The notes under the pieces were generated by a model. That model did no database searches. It had not been told where the DNA came from and worked only from the letters and a program-made list of their open reading frames with translations. A DNA stretch of 64,000 nt. Origin: Brachionus sp. 'Tiscar'. Lineage: Eukaryota; Rotifera; Eurotatoria; Ploima; Brachionidae. Shown piece by piece: positions 1 to 13,000 of the stretch. The stretch lies in the NCBI GenBank assembly GCA_006352455.1, contig VANL01000004.1:124001-188000 (forward strand), in the 5' to 3' direction. The position numbers and the translations under genes were made by a program. Position 1 is the stretch's first letter, and every line of letters starts with the position of its first letter.

Positions 1-1005
1 TTAGATCATTTTTCGATTCCGCTATTTAAAAGGCTGAACCAGACTAAAATAAATCAAAAAATTTCGAATTAAAATTTGCCGGAAGCTTTAATTGTTAAAT
101 TAATAAATTATCTGAATTGGTCCAATTTAAGTTAAAATTTTTAAAAATAAAAAGGATATTTCTAATTACTATATTTTAATTTTGAACACAAAAATTTAAT
201 TCAAGCGAAAGCTGAAGTTATTTTCAATTTTAGATTGCCTATAATTAAAATTTCCAATAGTTTTATTTTACTCTATTGTAAACAATTAAGAAATAAATTG
301 CTTGCTGTTGTATTTATTGATAATTTTAAAATCTTAAATTTTCTAGGGTAAAACTTTGAAACTAAATGAACATTAAAGTGTTGTTTAGTGAATCATTAAG
401 AATATATAACCAAATATTATATCAACTCTTCAATTAAAAGCTTTTATTAGTATTTTTAATTAATACAAAATAATTAGATTATGAAACAAAACTTAATTTT
501 TAAGCTAATTTATTTAATGTGTTTACTAAAGAATTTTTAATAATTGTTGTGGGATGATATAAACTTAAATCTAGCTTATTTGCCTATGGATAGAATCTCA
601 AAATATTAGGTTTAATTACATCAAAATTGAAAAATTATTGTGCCTTCGTGAAATTCAATAGTATATTCCCTTGTTGGCTCTTTGTTCTCTTGTATTGTTA
701 TTTTTATTTAGAAAACTTTCAACCTAAATATCGATTGTATTAGCTGAATGTTACCGAATTTTTAGATTGTAAATTAATATTTTTTAATTAACTTTTTTAA
801 GTTTTAGTATCGAGCTTTATTTGATATATATATATCAACAACAACTTTTAAAAAAACAAGCAAATAAAATAAATAATTTAAATTTGGTTTATTTTATTTT
901 TTCTTCAATTTTATCAAATTGGGTGCTGAAAGTTTCACTTTTCCTGGTAAATTGCGAGAAATATCTTGTTCCTATTAAAAATAAAAATACAAATAAAAAA
1001 ATCAA
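1..1005. other. 3' flank of NEMF, no gene seen
   Basis: This AT-rich stretch lies downstream of the NEMF stop codon, which reads on the minus strand. I see no exon with recognisable protein similarity, no RNA gene and no clear repeat. A 62-codon plus-strand frame ending at 1009 is low-complexity and overlaps the NEMF stop, so it is not called. Confidence 0.6.
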
Positions 1006-4000
1006 CTAATCAAATAGAACATTTACTTTTGAAACAAGATTAGACTTTATTAGGTCTTTTTCTCGTTGCGTTGTAGTCTTATCTCGGTTGAACATTTCAA
1101 TCATTGTTTTAACCGCTTGAAGAGAAAAAGCATTTTAATTTAAATAATCTTGGACTATTTTTTACCTTGGCCTCTTTTGGTTGTTCCTGGTATTAGCTTT
1201 ACTTTATGTCTAGAAAGAGAAATTATGTTTATTTAAAAAAAATAGACTAAGTATTTGGTTTTGATTATTTTCTATTTAATGTAATTTAAAATTAAACTTA
1301 ATTAATTAAATTACTTGTAATTTTGAAGAGTTGAATAAGGTGCACATACAGTTAAACAAAACAGAATTTCATCTTCTTCAAGTGGAATTCCAGTAAGTGA
1401 GTCAATAACATCGATTTCGTCCTATTAATAAATAGTAAATCGTAAAATAAATTTGATTTTTTCATTAAATATAAAATGATAAAAAAACAGCTCTTGTTAA
1501 TAAGTGTTTATTATGTTTTTTTGGTTTAAGCAAATGAAGATTTTCTAAGATTGTCTCTTTTTATTAAAAGTATCGAAGCATTAATTTTATTTTAGATTTA
1601 ATAACAGCAAGTTTATGCTTGCAAACTGAATGAATTAACTAATATTAAAAAAATTTGGCTGTGACGCAACTCAATATATTTCTTAATTATTTTAAGCCTG
1701 TAAATAAATTGTGCATTTTCCATTCTAAACTTAAAATTAAGAAAACTAAATCTGATCAAAGATTATAAACAAATATGATACTATTTCCACTGGCAAAATA
1801 AAAAAAGCTAAAGATAGACAAGCTTTCAAATAAGAAATTCTGATTCCAATTTCAAGAAATTTGGTATATATTATATGCATTAATAAAAGACAGATCTTTT
1901 TTTTTTATTTAATAATGTAATTAGTTCGGGTTCTTTTAATTTTTAGCTTTATTTATAATAATTTAAACTCATAATATTAATACTTATTTCAATCTATATT
2001 TACCTGGGGGCTTTTTATTGAACATCTAGACTAGATTGAATTTTATTTAAAATTTCTTCCAAGAAAAAGAGATTTTTTTTAAATCAAAAATTTTACTAAA
2101 GAATTTAGGAAGTTTGGTGATTTTAGCCGGATTTAAATCCTATTTGGATACATTTTAAAGCTATATCCTTCCCCAAACAGATTTAAATCTTAATTTATCG
2201 ATTATTTGGACCATTAAATTTCGAAATTAAAATTTAATATCATTCCAAGGTTGATAAAATGAAACAAAGATTATATAATCTAAATTTTATAGTAACAAAA
2301 AAAAATAGAAATTTTAATGAAGCCTATTAAAAATAAATAAATTTTATTTTTTTTTTTAGTTTTTTTTTTAGTTTTTAGGGTAAGTGGAACAGTAATAGTT
2401 GATGAAAAAGAAAACTCTGTAAATATTTAGATCAACAAGAAAATTCCGCTAATTAATGCCTAATTTTATTTTTGTTATTTTTATTATTATTGAATTTAAA
2501 ATTTTCAAGAAATTAATTATTAAATAGGAAATTGCATTCAAATTGGTATCAGCTGAAATTTAAATGGCACTCATTAAGGCTTAAAAATGTATTTTTAGAT
2601 AAATTGATTCAATGGGATTGAATAGCTGATGGAAAATGTATTTCGAATTTAGTAGAAGATCGAGATCAACCAGTCAGCCCTCTGTGGGAGAATCAATAAG
2701 AAAAGACTCTTGCACGACCAGTCCTGGAGAAAATGATCTTACTAAGAGTAAAGCTGGTACACCCTCTGAAGCTTATCGTTCTTTCTCGTTCCGATACTTT
2801 AACTCAATGAAAAATGCATCCAACTCTCAGCTAACACCCCACAGTCTTCAAACTGATTTGAACTCTCTCAAAGTGGTCAAATCAAGCGAAACCATACCAA
2901 AATCTGTTTCGTTTTATTATCAAATTAAAAAACCAAATACCAAAAATAGTGAAAGTTTTTCTATGGGAAAAAAAGAATCGTCTGATTCAAATATACAATC
3001 AAAAATTGTGAGTTAATAATTTTAAACTGAAATTTATATCTTGTTTTTTTTTCATTTTATTTCAAATCTTAATTTCTAGTTAAAAAAAAAAGCTATTTTT
3101 TTAAACTAGAGGGTTTAAACTAAACTTTTCTTACTTGATTATTATCTTCTTCGATTTCAATTTCTTCGTTAACCTTTTTTTTATGTTAAAAAATAAAAGA
3201 AAATTTATTATATTTATAAACAATAATTAAAAGAAGAAGTAACATTTACATTTGATTCTTGATTGCCTTCGATTTGTGTAGTTGCATTTGTCGAATCAAC
3301 AGCTAATTTCGAACTTGGCATAATATTCAAGTTGTTTTGTTTCTGTTGCTGTTTTTGTTGTTGGGCAATTTTCTTATTTGTATTATCTAATTGCTTGCCT
3401 TTAACTTTGGTTTTATCATTTGATTTTATTGATTTTTCATCTGCTTTTGTTGATTTTCCTGCAGGCTTTTCAAATTGTTTTAATTTAGAATAAAATGTAA
3501 ATAAAAAAAAAAACAAAATAAAATAAAATGTCTAAGTTTCATTTATAATTGAAAAAAAAGTTAACTTAGAATGTTAACTTTTCCATATTTTCTCATTTAG
3601 ATAGATAAAATCTAATTTACAGATAAATATTGCATAATTAGTTCTCGATCCTCTTCGTCCTGATCCTTATACTTGGTTTTCATTTTTGCCAAACGAGACT
3701 TTTGACCTCGCTTTAAGGGGGGTTGATTTTTGGCTTTGCTTGTTTCTGTCACACTCGCAGATTTTTTCAGCTCTCTCTCATTTGTTTCTTGTCTAGAAAA
3801 AATCTTAATTGTATTTTTTTTTCCAATTCAATTATATCAAATATTTACTTATCGGTTATTTCTTCAGTTTTGAATGAATTTTCAACGGAGCTAAATGAAT
3901 ATTTAAATGAAAATCGTAAACAATTAAAAAAATGAAAATAGAAAAATTCATTACTTAATATTTGAAACTAATTTTATTTGAAATGATGTATCCGGAAACT

Positions 4001-7000
4001 TAGTTTCTGATTCTTCTTTTTTGGTTTGTTCATCTTCTAGCGATTCTTCATATTCTTTATTTTCCGTTTCTGGTCTATTATCTTCCTGTTTATCTTCCAC
4101 ATCCTCAATATTCAAATTTGATATTGCTTTTTCACTTATCAGTTCTTCATTTTCCTCAACTATTGGCATTTCCTCGTATTCAACATTCAGATCATTCATT
4201 TCTTCTTCAGTTGTTTTGATTTTTCGTTCATCTTTGTGTCTGAACACACTGTTATCGTCTAGTTTGTACAAAACACCGATTCCGAATACCAAAGCAGTTT
4301 GAGGGATAAAATTTTTTTTGCCCCGAATCATAAAACTACCAGTCTTTAGGTACTCGCCACTCGGAGCTTGTTTAGAAACTTGGTTATGGTGAACCCAATA
4401 AGCAGAGGTTAGAACTTTGGCTTCCCAAGCGACACTGTAGCACACTGCCATGCATCCGGCCTCATTCAGCGTTTTCGGTGGTACCGGGTTCCCACTAGGA
4501 TTTTTGATTATTACAGAACTAGCCTTTTTTTAATTTAATTTATTTTTTCAAAATTTTTTAAATATTTTATTACTCCTTGGACGTCTGCATGGACATAAAG
4601 ATCTCCTGGTTTTAGATATCTCTTTACTATTATTTCATTTTGTTGCTGGTCTCTACCACCAATTATTAGGTAATTCTCAGAGCTGATAAACCAATAAAAT
4701 TTTTCAAACCTTTTTAAGACAAATTTTAGCGGCAATTATTTAACATTTTATGCTGTTGGCCATGAAGAAGAGTTTAAGGGAAGAAAACCATTTTTATTGT
4801 AAATTTGGGTTTATTTAAATTAGCTTTTTAAAAGTAAATAAAAATTTTATTTCAATTTAAAAAAGCCATTTTAAATCTAAGATCCAATTATTGCACCAAA
4901 ATTTAATAGAATTGTTTTTTCCTATTTTAAAACAATCTCCAACACTCGAGTAATTGTTTTTGTTTAAATCAAATTTTCAAGTTATTTAAGTAAAAATTAA
5001 ACAAGTTTAGATTTAATGAGTTTTTAAAAATAATGTATCCTGTTTATTTCTTTTAGACTGTTCAAAATCTAATTAATTTTATTTTTATTTTAATTTATTT
5101 TGTTGAATTTTTTTTTTTTTAATTTTTTTTCAAGTCCGATCAATTATTTAAGATAAAGTTAAGATTTTTTTTTCCAATAAAAATAAATAGTTTTGAGCAT
5201 AATGACATAATTTAAAGTCAAATAAAACATTCTTACCAATATTGCTTTCTTGATTTTCCAATAGTTTTTATTTTGCTTGCTTGTTTTAATAATTCAAAGG
5301 TTTTTTTCTCCGCAGATTTTAAAGCCTTTAAAAAAAAAACAGTTAAAAAAAATTAATAACAAATTATTTGAAAATTTTCGTTTAAAAAGAAACAATATCA
5401 TGCAGGCTAATTTCGACTAAAAAAAGCATTTAATCAATTAATAATTAGATAAACATATTTTGTTCAATATTTATCGACTAAATATTTAAAAGCAGTTTAT
5501 TTTTCTTAGAAATTAAGACTGATTGATTATTTGTATCTTTCAAGAATATAACTATCTTAAAAATTAGCTTAAACTAAATTAGATGACTACGTAAAAAAAT
5601 AGCTTTATTAAGCTATTTTATTTTATTGAGATAAAATATTCCTACAACAACTTACTTTATCACCAGCATCAATAGTTTTTTGTTCTTTTATAATGGAATG
5701 TTTTTTGCTTTCGTAATATCTAAAAAAAATTAGTCTTTAATAACGGCTATATCATTTTAGGAGCAAAAACCTTCTAGAATTGCGGAATGCATTCATTCCA
5801 AGGTCTATTTCGACCTTTTTATTCAAAACTCCATCCTCAAATTCAGGGTCTCTAAAAATAAAGAGTTAACAAGTCAAATAAAAAAAAATATTTTAATTTT
5901 CTCACTCTAATTCGAGGACTATGTGATTTATTTCAAGCTTAAGGTCTTTGATGGCCAAAGCGACCTCATGCCCCTCTTCTTGTGCCTCTTTTATTATTTC
6001 AGCTATTTCGGTCCAATCGAGCTGATTAGCCACAGCGTTATTCACCAAAAAAATAGCCTTGTCAACCAGCTCTAAATTATACTCAATTAAATTTGCTCTG
6101 ATTTCATCTTCAGTCTAAATTAAAAAACTCAGTCTAAGATTATTATATTTATTTTAATTTTCAAAATTACCTGAGATAATTTGAGCTCTTCGAGTCTTCT
6201 CTGATGATCTTTTTTTACGTTTTCTAATTTTTTAACTGCTTCTTTGTTCTATTTTTAAATTAATATTAAAAAATGTTAGCTAAAATAAAAAGCTTAATCT
6301 AATTAATCATTTATTTCAAGTGCATCAAAGACCGAAACGTGTTTTAAAGAACAAAATAAATTTCAAACAATTTTTTTTCTATTAATCTTCTTGCCTAAAA
6401 AAATCTTAAAGTGATTAATGGCAAAAAAATATGATGCCGAGATCTGAATCTACTTGGTACTAAGAAATTGAATTCTAATTATTTTAATTTGGATTTCTAT
6501 TAGCATAGATAAAACAAATTCCCTAAATCTAAATTTATTTTAATTTGGCTTAAACTGTTCTATTTTGTTTATAAATTCTACCTACGAGATAAAATGAACA
6601 AACATTAATTAAGAAATTTGTAAATTTCGAGGCAATAGTGCTGATTACCCATCAGCAAGAAACTAATAAAATGTTCATGTTTACTAGAGTCTATTGACAC
6701 TGCCGGTTGATATTCCTACACTGATCAAATATTTTCTCTTTAAAAATTAAAAAATAATATTTGACTCGGAAAACCAATTAAACAAAATAAAACGGAAGAT
6801 CGAAATAATCTTAAGACAAACCTGACTGAGCTCTTTTATTTCCAGTTTTTGACTTTCTAATTTGGAGAAAAATTCATCAACTGCCTTTATAAAATAAAAA
6901 TTTAATATTTATTATCTTTGTTTTAAATATTTACTTTATCAAACGATTGGAATTCAAGGTAAGGTGCAGATTCAAATTTCTTGAACAAATAAGGATGAAA

Positions 7001-10000
7001 TTCATCAAAGCTTTCAATTATTAATTATTTAATTAAATTTTTTAAGACAAATCAAACTCATAATTTGTCGAGTGATTCTGGGTCTAATTTGACGAGAAAT
7101 AATGATGTAAAAATGAACCAAGAAGACATAAAAAAATCAAATTTCTTTAGCAAATTGTTTTCTAAAAACAAATCTGTGCCTAAAATCCATGAAGAACTCA
7201 AAGCTGAAACAACTGAAACAAGTTCAACTACTAGGACAGAAGCGAACTTTTGCAATACTTTGGGCTCGTTGTTGAAAAAAAAAGACAATAAAAAAGAAAC
7301 CTTTGATCAGCAGGAAATTGATGAGCTTTTGAAGCCATCTCCACAATTGCCTATGGTCAAGTTCGACGATGACGGTGATTTTTTTAAAGAAAATTTACCA
7401 AGTAAATTTTAAAATTTTTAGTTTGAATAGATAAAAAATTTTATTTCAAGAATTAGTAGAAGAAAACGAGTTCAAAAAGTCCAACAGTCACATTGTCTAT
7501 ATTGGTGAGTCGATATCAATTGATACACGAAAGGCCAAAAAATATCTTAAGCGAGCATTTAAGTTCGCTTTTAGTCAAATTGGCCTAGCTGGACTGGTGG
7601 TTGGCTATGTCATTTTAGGTGCTCTTTTATTCATGAAAATCGAGTCCAATTATGAAAAAGAAAATCAAAATAAGATAGAAAAAAATCGAGAAGAATTTTT
7701 TGAAAGTGTAAAAATAAGCGCTGAAAGCATGTTCAATTCGTTTTTGGATGAAAATTTTCACACGCAATACAGTATTTACCGTAAGGAGGAAATTTTAAAA
7801 AATAACCAAGAATTGCCTAGTGATTTTTTGTACGGACCAATACAGAAGCCTCTAGTTAAGAACAAAACTGGTTTGAGAAAAACTGAGCCGCTATTTGCCG
7901 CCTATTTTAATGGAAAAGATACAGTCAGGTTTGATAGAAAAAGCTATGAATCGAAAAAAAAACCGTCCTGGTATATTGAATTGGACAGAGAACATTTCTA
8001 TAACGAGATTAAGCTTCACTTGAGAAATTTGCTAATCGAAAATGACAAAATCGAAGACAAAGAAAAACCAAACATGCTAGCTAGAGAAGACATATGGAAT
8101 TATCCAAATGCACTTTTGTATTCAGCAACAGTGATAACCACGATCGGTAAGATCAATACTTGGTTATTTAATTTTTTTTTAATTTAAATAAAAGGCTATG
8201 GAAATATTACACCCAAGTCTAATACAGGAAAAATTTTAACCATATTTTATGCAATGATTGGAATTCCCTTAATGTTTATGTGCTTGACAAATACTGGCGA
8301 TTTGTTGGCTGAATTGTTTATTATTTCTTATTCAAAATGCATTAGATTTGTGTATAGACGAATTTTCAAGCATAAACTAAAAATTCCCTATTCATCGTCA
8401 AAATTTGAAGAAAATAAACAAGAAATGGTAAAAAAAATTAAAAAATTTTTTTTTCTTTTTAATTTTAACATAAAAATAAATCAAGTTAACTGAATTTGAA
8501 ATGGAGTACGATAATCCAAACGATCGACATGTTCCCATAGTGGCCACCTTGGGCGTTCTCACAGCATATATATTTGCAGGTGCAGGCATATTTGCATTTA
8601 CTGAAGAATGGTCAATTCTTGATGGTGCTTATTTTTGTTTTATTACTTTTACTACAATTGGTTTTGGAGATTTTGTTCCCGGAAAAAATACTTTGGCTAC
8701 GGAAAAAAGAGGAATGGCTGCCTTATGCACTTTATATTTATTAGTCGGTATGGTTATTATGGCCATGTGTTTTAAGCTTATGCAAGATGAAGGTAACAAA
8801 ACATAATTTTAAGAGATTTGAAATAATTTTTTTATTTAGTTGCATCGAAGGCTAGATGGTTTGGCTTGAGATTGGGCATTATAGATCAATAAATTTGTTA
8901 TGTTATTCTTTATTTTGTAAATAAAGCCTAATTCAAATTTAAATTTACTTACGTCACTATTTCTTCGTTTTCCAATTCTTTGGATTTTTCTAATTTAATA
9001 GTTTTTGTTTTTTTGGTTATTATGTAGCCCTAATAAAAAGAATTTCAAAAAGTTTTTTAATTTTTAAAATCTTTTTTTTTACCGGATGAATTTCATTTTT
9101 TAGTTTTTGAATTATGTTTTCTCCTATTAAAAGCGCATGATACAATTTTTCAGTGTCAGTATTTGGGTTGAAATTTTTTCCAATTACGCATTTATCAGGA
9201 AAATCTGCTAGTGAGAGACAGTGTTCTATTAGCGGTGCCCCATAAGCTAAAAAATAAATTAAAAATAAATATCAATTTTTCGTGAGATTTTTTCTTATAA
9301 ATTATTTAGTAAATACAAATAAAACTACATAGGTAGAATTAATTTTAACTTTTTTTCTTTTTTTAATAAAACCTGATTTTTTTTAATTCTTTTTCACGAC
9401 ATAAAATAAGCTTGTTTAAGTTCTAACTAATAATAAAACCTGTGATCTTAGAATCAAATTAAAGAAAATAAATAAAAGTATTTACGAATGAAATTTTAAG
9501 GAACAAAAAAATAATGTTTGAAAAATAAAGTTAAGAGTTTTTTTGGCTAAATATTTAATATTATTTATGGCATACGACTAAATTTACGCTTAATTAATTT
9601 AAATCGTCACCTATAAGATTTTAATTTTTTAATTTATTTATTATTAAATTTTTAAACTGTACTTTTGATACTATTATACTGCAAATTAGTGCAATAAAGT
9701 TTGTTGTATCTTTTTTACCTAAAATAAATATTCTTATGTAAATAAAAGACAAAAATTAAAACACCAATAAGATTTAAAATAATTAAAGATTTGGTCAGAG
9801 TTGCTTTAAAGTCACAAGTCTCAAGTCAAGCCCAAGTCCGGCTTTTTTTTAAATAAAGGATATATTTTTTTATTTTTTTTAATTAAACTGAGCCAAATAA
9901 ATTGCATCGGGAATCTATCAGTCAGAATCAAATGTAATTCATTCCATTCCAGGTAGTTAATGTTGCGAAAACAATATATTTTTGTCGTCCCAGGTGGCTA

Positions 10001-13000
10001 TTATTGAAGCAAATTAAGTATTGGACTTTTGAAAAAAATTTAAAAAACTCCGGACTTGGACTTTTTTTTTGTTCTTGAAATTCACAATAGTGACCCTTTT
10101 CTTGTATGAGAAACAAACCATTAGGCTTTATGGGCTATTATTATATTTTCATGAGCTTTTTAGATTTTCTAAATGCTTGTAGATAATAGAATCAAAAATC
10201 GTTAAGTGTACTTAAAAGTTAAATTTTAAGTAATTTTTGTTAAAATCTTAAACTCACTGTGACGCTATTATCAAATAATTAAAAAATTTAGGTAAAAACA
10301 ATCAAAAAATAATAGATTTTCTAATTTAAAACGACTTTTTCAAATTGATTTGAGCGAGATATGATTGAAAAGTTTTTACTAAAAGATAAACTAAAATTTG
10401 TGTTTTGAAATTAGTTTTTTTTAAAAATTTGATTTTAATTTATTAAAAAATAGGACTAAAGAAAAACTTAAATAAATTGTTAAATTTAATTAGAATAAAA
10501 CTGATATTTCATCTAATGTATAATTCAGAGTTGATCAAAATTATTATGGTAGTATTACATTGAATCGTAGTGTTGGCAATCAACTCCAATCGATTGACAA
10601 ATTTAATAAATCGACTAATTTTTTTAGTCGATTATTAAATCGATTTAGTTTACTATTTAGTTTCTTAAATATCTCGAAATGAAAAATTAGGAATTAGCAA
10701 TAAAGATTAAAATTCTAAAAATTAAATCAAGAAAAAGGATAGACAAAGAATTTGACAACATCTTCACAAAAAGGTTCTCACTCTAAAAGAAAATCTACAC
10801 TCCAATTATTTGATTTTAATAAAGATATAAATAATAGCAAAAGAGCTGCGAGACTAAATATAATCGATAGAGAAATTTATAAATATAATTCAGAGTCTTC
10901 CAAAAATATAGAACCATTATCTTTTTGGAATCCCGCAAGGGGAGAGAAAATCTTATGAATATCTCTGTAGTACGGGGCGCATGTTTTAAACCCCTTTCAT
11001 TAAAAAAAGGGGGGACCATTTTGGAAATCTTTTTGGAATATGTACTAAGAAACCTATCCAATTCTTTTTAACGTTGTTAAATCGATTTTCTGCATCCCAG
11101 CTACTTCAGTACCCTCCGAACAACTTTTTTCTGCCACAGGCTATACAGTCTGGGAAAGAAGAAATAAATTAAATCCACTAAAAATTCACAAAATGATGGT
11201 AGTTTCACAAAATTTATAAAAAATTAATTAATAATGTTTTTTAAAATATTTTAAATCGTTTCAAATTTTTAATTTTTATAATTTTAATCTTGTTTTATAT
11301 TACAAATAAATTTTTTTCTAAAATAAATCGTTAAATTGAAATTTTTGCTTTTATTTTGCTTAAAATTTAAATCAATTTAAATATGTTTATTAATTAAAAA
11401 AAAAATGTCTTGCTAATTCCTAATTTTTTAGTACAGGATATATTAGAAACTTTACAGTCAACTAGAAAAAATCAATCGATTTTTAAATCGATTAAATAAT
11501 CGACTAAAAAAAATTAGTCGATTATTGATAATCGATTGCCAACACTATTGAATCGGGAAATAGTCTTCTATCTTAAAAAAATTATACAATTATAAATTCC
11601 TTTAAATTCCCATTATAAAAAGCAATTGAAGTGAAAAAAAATATATTTTTACATTTTTCTAACAAAGTGACTCACAAGGATCTCTCTATATTAATATAAA
11701 AATAAATTATTCAATATTTTGACAAATTAAATTATATGACCAAAAATTAAACTTTAGAATTATTTATCTAAATTTTTTTTTTTTAGGACCTAATATTTTG
11801 AAATATTTTTTTTTGTCATATACAACTTTTTGTTTAAATTTTTACACAAAATATTATGTTTAAAATTGAATGTTTAACTCGAAAATATATTTCTGTAATA
11901 AATTTTAAATGAATCCAAAAATATTTAACAACCTTTAAATAATTTACGATCATTTTGATTTGATCATTAAATTCAATTTTCTCTAAATTTCCTACATTTT
12001 TTATTGTTTCCTACTATTTTAGATACAACCAGCATTCACTTCAAATAATTTATTAATCATATTAACAAACAAATTTATTAATAAAAATTTCATGATTTTC
12101 TTATTTTTATTATGGTATTAAATGTAAATTTAATGAAAAACTAACCTCTAAAAATTTTGGAAAAGGAAATTTTAAATTAGGACTTATGTCCTATTTATAT
12201 TGCAGCATAAATTTTTTATTGCTTTTTTCAATAGACACCTTCAAGGCGATGTTGATTTAAAACATAGATAAACAAAATAATAGAATAAAAATGTATAAAA
12301 ATAATAGAATTAGAAATAGACTTGATACTGAAAAAAAGATGAACAGCTTGTAAATGCTGTTTTTATCTCGCATTATTTCATTATTTTTATGAAATTTCAC
12401 GCGGAATTTAGACCTAAGCTCTATGATTTTTAGATTTTGCAGACCTTTGAAAAAAAAACAATCAAAAAGCGTAAACGAATCACATGTTATAGTTATCCTG
12501 GTATTGTGAATATTTAGAACAAAAAGAAAAAATTCTCCGTTTATTGATAAATAAAAATTTTAAAAAAATGAAATAATTTCAAAAAAATACTGCAACTATG
12601 TGCAACAAAGTTTGTTGCATCTTTTTTACCTAAAATAATTTTTTCTATGAAAATAAAAGACAAAAAATAAAGCATAAATTAGATTTAAATTGATTATTGA
12701 TTTGGTTTACCCAAAAAAAGGAAAATAAAGTTTTGTTTGTGGGTAAAAAAGATGCAACAAACTTTGTTGCACATAGTTGCAGTATTTTTTTGAAATTATT
12801 TCATCTTTTTAAATTTTTATTTATCAATAAACGGAGAATTTTTGTTCTTTTTGTTCTAGAAATTCACAATACCGTTATCCTTTTGTTTGTTATACCCAAA
12901 GATCCGCCTTCAACCGACTGACTCTTTTCTAGTGTCTCTCTATCTCTTAGTGTCTCACATTTGAATGAATGGATTTTCATACCCAAGTATAGTAACTTAA

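Noticed and set aside
821..1009. 62-codon plus-strand frame
   Set aside because: Low-complexity, AT-rich sequence that overlaps the NEMF stop codon; no splice or family support.
4021..4302. Serine-rich plus-strand frame of 93 codons
   Set aside because: It is the antisense of the Glu-rich NEMF linker, which always gives Ser/Phe-rich shadows.
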